Below are positions 1 to 5,268 of a stretch of 5,268 nt of DNA, one piece after another. The stretch's first letter is position 1. Each line of letters opens with the position of its first letter. The notes under the pieces were generated by a model that saw nothing but the letters and a program-made list of their open reading frames with translations, was not told the DNA's origin and searched no databases. This DNA comes from Balneolaceae bacterium. Its GTDB lineage: Bacteria; Bacteroidota; Rhodothermia; Balneolales; Balneolaceae. The translations under genes and the position numbers were made by a program. The stretch lies in assembly GCA_003555185.1 (NCBI GenBank), contig PWFZ01000112.1, positions 1 to 5,268 on the forward strand, in the 5' to 3' direction.

Positions 1-717
1 CAGGACGAGGGTTATGAAATTCGTATCTTGCTGCCAAAATTTGGCACAATCAACGATCGCAGAAATCGTTTACACGAAGTTATACGTCTCTCCGGAATAG
101 AAGTTGAGGTGGGAGAGAACATTGACACGATGAAGATCAAAGTCGCCAGTATTCCCAATGCAAAACTTCAGGTTTATTTTCTTGATAACGATAAGCACTT
201 CAAGAGAAAGGCCATGTTCACTAATCCGAAAACTGACAAATTTTACGCTGATAACGACGAACGACTGGCCTTCTACAATAAAGGAGTACTGGAAACTGTT
301 ATCAGTCTCGGGTGGGAACCAGACATTATCCATTGCCATGATTGGCCGGCAGGATTAATTCCGCTTTTAATGAAAGAAAAATATAAAGATGAAGCCGTGT
401 TTAAAAACACACAGATTGTTTACAACCTTCATCACCCCGAAAATAAAGGTCATTTTGATAACGACAATATTTTAAAACTTTTAGGCTTACCTGATAGTGT
501 AAATATTGATGAATTAACAGATGATGGAAAAGTGGATCTCTTAAAGTTAGGGCTCAAATACAGCGACCATGTAGTTACCGGCAACCATTTAAGTGATCAG
601 TTTGACGATCTTTTCAAAGAATTAAATATTAAACCTACTAAAATTCAGGGCTCGCCCGAAGATGTATCACAAAAATTCTCAGACTACTACCGGACAATCA
701 CCGGAAACGATGAATAA
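1..717 (+). CDS. Stand-alone starch/glycogen synthase catalytic-domain (GT5) protein, 5' end missing
   Basis: This gene is open from the first base, so its true start lies before the window; the TTG at 28 is internal. The 238 visible residues match the N-terminal Rossmann domain of bacterial glycogen synthase (Glyco_transf_5). Seen: LPKFGTINDRRNRLHEVIRL (11-30), YFLDNDKHF (59-67) followed by DNDERLAFY (84-92), DIIHCHDWPAGLIPLL (108-123, the GlgA H-x-HDW-x-AG motif), and LKLGLKYSDHVVTGN (181-195). The N-terminal K-x-GGL ADP-glucose loop would lie outside the window. The protein stops where a normal GlgA (about 480 residues) would enter its second Rossmann domain (GT1), so the full product is probably only about 270 residues. 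The usual TIHN motif is replaced by VYNLHHPENKG (140-150). From family knowledge, similar short GT5 proteins occur in Bacteroidota. Without the GT1 half, ordinary glucan synthesis is unlikely. The real role is unknown; a binding, regulatory or non-canonical enzymatic role is inference. Confidence 0.85.
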   Translation, partial: QDEGYEIRILLPKFGTINDRRNRLHEVIRLSGIEVEVGENIDTMKIKVASIPNAKLQVYFLDNDKHFKRKAMFTNPKTDKFYADNDERLAFYNKGVLETVISLGWEPDIIHCHDWPAGLIPLLMKEKYKDEAVFKNTQIVYNLHHPENKGHFDNDNILKLLGLPDSVNIDELTDDGKVDLLKLGLKYSDHVVTGNHLSDQFDDLFKELNIKPTKIQGSPEDVSQKFSDYYRTITGNDE

Positions 718-2002
718 AAATTCTACAGAACAACACGCACCTCCTTTCCATTTTATTTCTAATAGTGTAAAAAAAGGCAGCCGATCTTTAATCGCTGCCT
801 TTCTGTTTCTTCCTTTGGCTCTAAGCAGTATATCTTGCGAGGATTCAGGCATGGTGGGAAGCGGTATAGACACTGACGACGAAAAGATAACCACGACTGA
901 AATCGAAATCACTGATTTAGAAATTCTTTCAGGCAATGGATTTTCAGGGCAATTAGGAAGCTCCTCACTGGGTCAGGTAGAGGATCCGTTTTTTGGAGAC
1001 CTCTTTTCAATCGCACTTTTGAAACCCTCTATTACTCTTGATCCGGATTTAGAAACGTTTGACGATGACTTCGAAATGAGGCTGCGGCTGGTATTCAATC
1101 CGTTAAAGTATGGAGATGAAACATCCGTTTCAGAGTACAATATTTACGAGGCCAATCAGCGCTGGAGAGGTCGTGAAATCACGTATAACACACCTATCTC
1201 TTTTGATGAGACCAACTTAATTGGTTCATTTAACGTAACTGATGAGACATCCGTAGATGTTGATTTAAACGAAGAATGGGTTAACAGATACCGTGATTTT
1301 TATAACAGCGAAGCAGCCGACAGGGATTCAGTCTATAATTTTGAATTTCCGGGGCTGGCAATCGTCCCCGCCAATCAAAATGAACGTATGGACTTTTTAC
1401 GCCACCAACCTGCCTCCAGTGACACAGCAGGAGTGAGGATCACACGTTTTATCATTGAAAACGTAGAGGACACAGTTCAAATCGACATGCCACTCATGGA
1501 TTGGGCTAGCTCTATGACGAGAAGCAATGCCCCGGAAAGTACAGATGAGTACTTTGTGCTTCACAACACGTTGGAAAACGTTCTGAAACTGACACTCGAT
1601 ATTGATGAAGATCAGTTTGTGGGGCAGGATATTATCAATGCTCAAATGGTATTTTATACTGATCCTGATGTAGAATCTACAACCCCAGTCAGTTTTAACA
1701 GGCCCAATCCAACACTACTTCGTGCGCATATTTTTGATACAGAACCGTTAGATGTTACGGCTGAAATTTTTACATCACAGGCCATCTCAAGCTCCACTAA
1801 AAACTCAGATGAAGGAGCTTATCAGGTAAATGTGACGAACAATCTGTTAAGCAATTTATATGGAGACAGAGACCTTTTACCCATTTATTTCTCTCTTCAG
1901 AACACCAATGGACTATTGTATTCTTCGCAGTTTATTAACGAAAATGGACCTGCAAACAGAACTCCACGATTAATTATTACTACAATAAATACTGAAAATT
2001 AG
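710..2002 (+). CDS. DUF4270-like secreted lipoprotein
   Basis: The product has 430 residues. I chose the ATG at 710 over the in-frame ATG at 662 because it gives an 8-base stop/start overlap (ATGAATAA) with the upstream gene rather than a 56-base one; no strong Shine-Dalgarno sequence distinguishes them. A polar N-region of about 26 residues precedes a hydrophobic core (LIAAFLFLPLALSS, 27-40) and a lipobox-like SISC with Cys43. The acidic residues just after it (CEDSG) resemble the surface-export signals of Bacteroidota lipoproteins. The mature part resembles DUF4270: a short polar linker, then LGSSSLGQVEDPFFGDLF (82-99, compare the family's LG-x-DP-x-FG pattern). Next come beta-rich segments including W-x-GREITYNTP (152-162) and EFPGLAIVP (212-220), then a C-terminal beta region ending at RLIITTINTEN. 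It is acidic overall. Function is unknown for the family. Context (barrel and TPR genes directly downstream) suggests an outer-membrane role. DUF4270 assignment is from recalled pattern; the lipoprotein call is firmer. Confidence 0.72.
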   Translation: MNKNSTEQHAPPFHFISNSVKKGSRSLIAAFLFLPLALSSISCEDSGMVGSGIDTDDEKITTTEIEITDLEILSGNGFSGQLGSSSLGQVEDPFFGDLFSIALLKPSITLDPDLETFDDDFEMRLRLVFNPLKYGDETSVSEYNIYEANQRWRGREITYNTPISFDETNLIGSFNVTDETSVDVDLNEEWVNRYRDFYNSEAADRDSVYNFEFPGLAIVPANQNERMDFLRHQPASSDTAGVRITRFIIENVEDTVQIDMPLMDWASSMTRSNAPESTDEYFVLHNTLENVLKLTLDIDEDQFVGQDIINAQMVFYTDPDVESTTPVSFNRPNPTLLRAHIFDTEPLDVTAEIFTSQAISSSTKNSDEGAYQVNVTNNLLSNLYGDRDLLPIYFSLQNTNGLLYSSQFINENGPANRTPRLIITTINTEN

Positions 2003-2003
2003 T

Positions 2004-3329
2004 ATGATAGCACGCTCACTTATTTTAGCAGCTTTTTTATGTTCTCCATTCCTGGCATCTGCGCAGGATACAGGGCTTGCCAAAACAGGATCTTATTATT
2101 CAAGTATTGGATTTGGTGCGCCTGCCGATGCTTATTCATCCTATACAATGGGTATAGGTTTACCCGGAGTTTCTATATTCAGCCCATTTGCTCCAAGCAC
2201 TACCAATCCTGCACATTGGGGTTTAATAGACTTTACTCAGGGACAGATTACAATGGGGCTTACAAACTTTGAAGCATCCGACAATTTTTCATCAGCAAGA
2301 AATTCACTCTTTGCTTTCGAAAATATCCAGATTGTTCTGCCATTGATGCGAAACAAATTAGGAGTTTCCGCTTCGTTTTCTCCCGTAACCAGAGCCAATT
2401 ATTCAAGGATCGAAAGCGGAAGCTTTATGCCTACCGACTTTTTTGAAGAAGTTGAATATGCATCAAACGTAACAGGAACAGGTGGAATTAACAGGCTCGA
2501 GCTTGGCTTCGGATATAAAATTAATAACAATATAAGCCTTGGATATGCCGGTTCTATTTATCTGCTAAGTTTAGAGGAAAATGAGCTCATTGGTTTTTCA
2601 AACTTTCAATTTAACAGGCCATCTCCCGGAAATCCACCTGTAGACATCACATCCTCAACTACCGGAAATAGTTTTGGCAATCGTTTTGGTGTTTTCACCC
2701 GATTTTCAGGAGTTTTTTCTGAAAACGACCGTATTTCGTTCGGATCAACCTTGCATTTACCGGTAAGTATAGATGGAGATCGTTCAATTGAAACATTCAG
2801 AAGTGTTGATAATCGAACGACAAGGGTAGAGTTAAATGAAAATTCTCCCAACCGAAGTGGAAATATCACCTTCCCATTGGAATTTAATGCAGGCCTTACG
2901 TATCATTTAAATAGTTTACACAGTATAACATCAGAATTTCAGTTCCAAAACTGGGATGAAGCTGCTTTTACATACGACAATTCACAGCAACAATACTTTA
3001 CAGACAGAACAAAAGTTGGTATGGGGTATCAATACCATCCATACATGCGAGAACAGGGCCAGCAAGGTTTTTTCTCCAATTTCAAATATAGCTTAGGGGC
3101 TACATATGATGATGGGTTTCTATCCATTGAAGACGAGGATATTGAAACTCTCATGCTTCATGCAGGGGTATCTATTCCATCTCAAAGAAGCCGATCTTCA
3201 ATTGATTTAAGCTTTAATTACGGAATTCGGGGAACAGAATCGAGCAATCTGGTTAAAGAGAATATATGGGGGTTTAAATTATCCTTAAACCTTGCCGAAC
3301 TCATGTTTTTGCAACAAAGATTTCAATAG
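2004..3329 (+). CDS. Outer-membrane beta-barrel protein, FadL/OMPP1/PorV-like
   Basis: The product has 441 residues and starts 1 base after the lipoprotein stop, so the two are almost certainly co-translated. A signal peptide is clear: MIARSLILAAFLCSPFLASA with a likely cut after ASA at residue 20. The mature start has the pattern SYYSSIGFGAPADAYSSYTM (30-49) and then STTNPAHWGLIDFTQGQ (65-81); the NPA motif after a glycine-rich start is typical of FadL/PorV-type barrels. The rest is alternating amphipathic strands, for example RLELGFGYKI (164-173), ISLGYAGSIYLLSL (177-190), FPLEFNAGLTYHL (290-302) and SITSEFQFQNWDEAAF (307-322). The last of these, a strand ending in a conserved-looking W, resembles a FadL family signature. 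The C-terminus is LMFLQQRFQ, with an aromatic residue next to last, compatible with BAM recognition. It is probably an outer-membrane channel or a scaffold for its lipoprotein partner. Substrate is unknown. No lipid-uptake function should be assumed, because Bacteroidota use this fold for several purposes. Confidence 0.75.
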   Translation: MIARSLILAAFLCSPFLASAQDTGLAKTGSYYSSIGFGAPADAYSSYTMGIGLPGVSIFSPFAPSTTNPAHWGLIDFTQGQITMGLTNFEASDNFSSARNSLFAFENIQIVLPLMRNKLGVSASFSPVTRANYSRIESGSFMPTDFFEEVEYASNVTGTGGINRLELGFGYKINNNISLGYAGSIYLLSLEENELIGFSNFQFNRPSPGNPPVDITSSTTGNSFGNRFGVFTRFSGVFSENDRISFGSTLHLPVSIDGDRSIETFRSVDNRTTRVELNENSPNRSGNITFPLEFNAGLTYHLNSLHSITSEFQFQNWDEAAFTYDNSQQQYFTDRTKVGMGYQYHPYMREQGQQGFFSNFKYSLGATYDDGFLSIEDEDIETLMLHAGVSIPSQRSRSSIDLSFNYGIRGTESSNLVKENIWGFKLSLNLAELMFLQQRFQ

Positions 3330-3344
3330 AACATTTTTTGTTGC
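3311..3344 (+). other. Stem-loop across the barrel-gene stop codon and the intergenic gap
   Basis: GCAACAAA (3311-3318) is matched exactly by its reverse complement TTTGTTGC (3337-3344). One G-T and one A-T pair extend the stem inward to about 10 base pairs around a 14-base loop that holds the barrel gene's TAG. It is followed by GTTTTGTATTAAAA. It could be a weak terminator, an mRNA processing or stability element setting the ratio between barrel and TPR proteins, or chance in AT-rich DNA. Confidence 0.4.
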
Positions 3345-3375
3345 GTTTTGTATTAAAAACCAAGCCAATAGCATT

Positions 3376-4692
3376 ATGAAAAAATACATAGCCTTACTTG
3401 TACTTATCACAGGATTATCTACAACGATAAATGCCCAAAGCGAACCTCCCTATGGAATGAGCGAAATTGCGGCCTACTCTATCTTTTATGATAACTTTAG
3501 AACAGGCGATTATGAGATGGCTCTTCAGTTTGGCAAATGGATGCTTGAAGCAAAACCACGTGAAATTGCAGGTGCTACCAGATTTTCACTCGACCGTCAG
3601 TACGAAAGAATGATTGACGTGTATATAGGATTGGCTAAAGAGCAGTCAGACCCATCTGAAAAATCTAAGTATTTGGATCAGGCATTGAGCCTTTATGATG
3701 AAGCTTTTGAAACCTTTACAGAGGAAGAAATTGATTATTTCCAGTGGAATTACAGAAAAGGGCGTTTCTACCAAGAACATTCCAATGAAATCAGTAATGG
3801 TATGGACAAAGCTTACGAGCAATATAAAATAGCTTTTGAAATGGACCCATTGCGATTATCAGAAGCCGGCGATGGATATTTTGTACGTCTGCTTTTAGAT
3901 AATCACGTAAATAATAATGAGCGTGAAGAAGCTCTTGCGATGATTGATGTACTTGAACCCATAGGTGGGCCTGAAGTGCAAAAGGCAATAAGTGATGCAA
4001 GAGATAAAATCTTTGATTCTCCGGAAGAGAGAATCACCTTTTTAGAATCCAGATTGGCTAATACTCCGGATGACCTGGATCTTCTCAATGAATTAGCTAC
4101 ACTCTATGAGCGACAAGGCGACAGAGCCAAAGCCATTGAGACAGCTGAGAAGCTATATGAATTAGACCCCTCGTTTGAGAATACCCGGAAACTTGCAGAT
4201 TATGCTAAATCAGATGCACAGTATGAATTTGCATTACGGTACCTTAAAGAAGCCTTGGATAAAACTGATAACCAGCGACAGAAAAGAAATATCTCTCTGG
4301 AGATAGCGGAAACATATCAAAATATGGATCAGTTTGAGTCCGCACGTTCTTTCGCAAGGGAAGCAATTAATATTGATCCAAACTGGGGTGAGCCTTACAT
4401 AAGAATTGCCTCAATTTATGCTCAAACGATTTCAAGGTGTACACGAAACAGAACAATTGACCGAGATGACAGATCTGTTTATTGGTTGGTAATGGATTAT
4501 TATGACAAAGCCGCCAATCTGGATTCATCAGTCGCAAATAGCGCAAGGCGTCAGGCTCAATCATACAAACCTGTATTACCCACTGCGGAAGACAAATTTT
4601 TCAGAGGATGGGAAACCGGTGATAAAATCATGATTGACGGAAATATCAATTCCTGTTATTCATGGATCAACGAAGAAACAACTGTAAGATAA
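3376..4692 (+). CDS. Periplasmic TPR-repeat protein with signal peptide
   Basis: The product has 438 residues. The ATG at 3376 is chosen because it starts directly at a signal peptide (MKKYIALLVLITGLSTTINA, cut before Gln21); reading upstream to a TTG at 3292 would add 28 non-signal-like residues inside the previous gene. There is no lipobox Cys, so it should be soluble in the periplasm or loosely membrane-bound. Helical TPR-like units run through most of it: about 31-60, 120-159, 165-198, a canonical one at 234-266 (LLNELATLYERQGDRAKAIE...LDPS), 268-299 and 304-336 (IAETYQNMDQFESAR...INIDPN). After the repeats comes a distinct C-terminal module with SRC (Cys355), SVYWLVMDYYDKA (367-379) and a tail SCYSWINEETTVR (Cys427). 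These are the only two cysteines in the protein. I recall TPR proteins in Bacteroidota with a similar tail, encoded next to a similar barrel protein. It probably binds a partner in the envelope; the function is not known. Confidence 0.8.
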   Translation: MKKYIALLVLITGLSTTINAQSEPPYGMSEIAAYSIFYDNFRTGDYEMALQFGKWMLEAKPREIAGATRFSLDRQYERMIDVYIGLAKEQSDPSEKSKYLDQALSLYDEAFETFTEEEIDYFQWNYRKGRFYQEHSNEISNGMDKAYEQYKIAFEMDPLRLSEAGDGYFVRLLLDNHVNNNEREEALAMIDVLEPIGGPEVQKAISDARDKIFDSPEERITFLESRLANTPDDLDLLNELATLYERQGDRAKAIETAEKLYELDPSFENTRKLADYAKSDAQYEFALRYLKEALDKTDNQRQKRNISLEIAETYQNMDQFESARSFAREAINIDPNWGEPYIRIASIYAQTISRCTRNRTIDRDDRSVYWLVMDYYDKAANLDSSVANSARRQAQSYKPVLPTAEDKFFRGWETGDKIMIDGNINSCYSWINEETTVR

Positions 4693-4727
4693 CGACTTTT
4701 TATCACCCAATTCCTTTCCTATATTCA

Positions 4728-4775
4728 GGAGTAAAGCAGTGCTACATTGCTGCTTTATTCCAATCTATTTTATCT
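4728..4775 (+). terminator. Terminator-like hairpin after the TPR gene
   Basis: GGAGTAAAGCAG (4728-4739) pairs with CTGCTTTATTCC (4750-4761) through 12 base pairs with one G-T wobble, around a 10-base loop. The following tract, AATCTATTTTATCT, is T-rich but interrupted. Its place 35 bases after the TPR stop suggests the end of the operon. The weak T tract leaves room for readthrough. Confidence 0.5.
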
Positions 4776-4813
4776 CACATCTTTTATCAGAATAAGATTC
4801 CTAAATTTTCAGC

Positions 4814-4838
4814 AAATCCTGAACGTTCGGGGTTTTTT
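4814..4838 (+). terminator. Intrinsic terminator-like hairpin with T6 run, 25 bases before the rho start
   Basis: AAATCCTGA (4814-4822) pairs with TTCGGGGTTT (from 4827) around a 4-base ACGT loop. The stem has two wobble pairs and is GC-rich at its centre. The 3' arm runs straight into TTTTTT (4833-4838), the classical Rho-independent layout, and the 5' A tract pairs with the first Ts. It may be a second terminator for the upstream operon or an attenuator in the rho leader. The complementary strand is less terminator-like. Confidence 0.55.
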
Positions 4839-4849
4839 AAATTATCAAT

Positions 4850-4855
4850 TATAAT
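4850..4855 (+). promoter_or_regulatory. Possible -10 box (TATAAT) just before rho
   Basis: TATAAT is a perfect -10 hexamer, but no TTGACA-like -35 is present at the right distance (the region reads TTCGGGG). If used, transcription would start about at the rho ATG, giving a nearly leaderless message. AT-rich sequence makes chance likely. Confidence 0.2.
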
Positions 4856-4863
4856 ATCGATGC

Positions 4864-5268
4864 ATGGCACGTTCCCAAAAAAGTAAAGGGCGTAACTACA
4901 AGAAAAAGGGCACCAAGAAAGGGAAGAGCAATAAAAACAATGTTTTTGTTCCTCAATTTCATCAAAATCAACAGACCCGAATTGGAGGCCGTTACAGTGG
5001 AGTCCTTGAAATAAATACAAAGAATTACGGATTTATAAGGAAACTGGATTTTGAATTTGGTCAGAGTCAGGGAGATCCTTTTTTAAAGCCGGATGAAGTA
5101 AAGCACCACGATTTACGTTCGGGGCTTATTCTGGAAGGTGAGTTTGAAGAAGATCAAAGTGGAAATCGCCATGTTCACTCTATCGAAAAAATAAACGGTA
5201 ACCCCCCTGAAGTTTGGCAAAAAGTAAACCGGTTTGAGCTGCAAACCCCCATCATGCCAAATGAGCAA
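4864..5268 (+). CDS. rho: Transcription termination factor Rho, N-terminal part (3' end outside window)
   Basis: 135 codons are visible and the frame is still open at the last base. The start is secure: ATG at 4864 has an in-frame TAA at 4852, only 9 bases upstream, and no other start between them. Residues 1-40 are a very basic, Lys/Asn/Gln-rich tail (MARSQKSKGRNYKKKGTKKG...). From about 44 comes the Rho RNA-binding OB/cold-shock-like domain: YSGVLEINTKNYGFIRK (44-60, with the RNP-like YGFIR), DPFLKPDEVKHHDLRSGLILEGEF (71-94) and VHSIEKINGNPPE (104-116). These are followed by RFELQTPIMPNE (123-134), which matches the linker leading to the ATPase ring. Rho is a hexameric RNA-dependent ATPase that ends transcription of untranslated RNA. 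The SAP-like Rho_N domain found in many Rho proteins is absent; the short basic tail takes its place. No Shine-Dalgarno sequence is visible. The Walker A and B motifs lie beyond the window. Confidence 0.93.
   Translation, partial: MARSQKSKGRNYKKKGTKKGKSNKNNVFVPQFHQNQQTRIGGRYSGVLEINTKNYGFIRKLDFEFGQSQGDPFLKPDEVKHHDLRSGLILEGEFEEDQSGNRHVHSIEKINGNPPEVWQKVNRFELQTPIMPNEQ

Larger units (their letters stand above)
4693..4863. other. Gene-free gap with two hairpins before rho
   Basis: These 171 bases carry no credible gene. The short frames crossing it have low-complexity, unrecognisable translations and overlap the ends of real genes. What it does hold is two terminator-like hairpins (4728-4761 and 4814-4838) and a TATAAT hexamer at 4850-4855. 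It therefore separates the envelope operon from rho and probably carries the rho control region. Confidence 0.7.

Noticed and set aside
28..30. TTG as start of the first gene
   Set aside because: The same frame is open back to base 1, and the residues before it (GYEIRI) continue the GlgA-like first strand, so the real start is outside the window.
70..339. Reverse-strand open frame inside the GT5 gene, and similar ones at 679-936, 1397-1645, 2606-2869, 3791-4000, 3903-4088 and 4367-4564
   Set aside because: All lie opposite genes with clear family features, have no recognisable domains and no sensible start context; they are shadows.
662..709. Earlier ATG for the lipoprotein gene
   Set aside because: It would lengthen an already long signal-peptide N-region by 16 residues and overlap the GT5 gene by 56 bases; the ATG at 710 gives a common short overlap.
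1114..1257. Repeated GATGA(A/G)ACATCCGT at 1116 and 1241 in the lipoprotein gene
   Set aside because: It encodes DETSV twice in unrelated surroundings, with no longer duplication around it; probably chance.
778..3200. AGCCGATCTT shared by 778-788 and about 3189-3198
   Set aside because: A 10-base match in two coding regions, encoding different contexts; expected by chance at this length in a 5 kb window.
3292..3375. N-terminal extension of the TPR protein from a TTG
   Set aside because: The added residues are not signal-like and overlap the barrel gene; the ATG at 3376 begins a textbook signal peptide.
4821..4828. GAACGTTC palindrome as a repressor operator
   Set aside because: It is fully explained as the top of the terminator-like hairpin, and no second copy exists in the gap.
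4662..4886. Small + strand frame spanning the gap, and its reverse counterpart at 4787-5020
   Set aside because: They overlap the TPR end or the Rho start, pass through the hairpins and translate to unstructured, Phe/Ile- or Cys/Phe-rich sequence with no family resemblance.

Overview
The window reads as a dense, one-directional stretch of chromosome from a member of the Bacteroidota/FCB superphylum. The mix of lipoprotein, FadL/PorV-like barrel and TPR protein, the moderate-to-low GC content, and start codons with almost no Shine-Dalgarno sequence all fit this group. A Balneolaeota/Rhodothermota-type relative is my best guess from the look of the proteins, but this is inference and not a database result. 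All five genes lie on the + strand. There are no RNA genes, insertion sequences, phage genes or CRISPR arrays that I can support.

Layout: (1) 1-717, the 3' part of a gene for a stand-alone starch/glycogen synthase catalytic-domain (GT5) protein that ends where a normal GlgA would continue into its second Rossmann domain. (2) 710-2002, a DUF4270-like secreted lipoprotein whose start overlaps the previous stop by 8 bases. (3) 2004-3329, a signal-peptide-bearing outer-membrane beta-barrel of the FadL/OMPP1/PorV type, starting 1 base after the previous stop. (4) 3376-4692, a periplasmic TPR-repeat protein with a conserved-looking C-terminal tail and a lone pair of cysteines. (5) 4693-4863, a gene-free gap with two terminator-like hairpins. 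(6) 4864 to the end, the first 135 codons of transcription termination factor Rho, with its RNA-binding cold-shock-like domain but no SAP-like Rho_N domain.

Genes 1-4 look like one transcription unit: overlap, 1-base gap, then a 46-base gap containing a stem-loop. Three of the four products are exported, and together they suggest a lipoprotein, barrel and periplasmic TPR module in the cell envelope, translationally coupled to a cytoplasmic half-glycosyltransferase. None of these four has a well-established function, so this is the most interesting part of the window. Rho appears to be a separate unit. One of the two hairpins sits only 25 bases before its start codon and could be either the end of the upstream operon or an attenuator in the rho leader.
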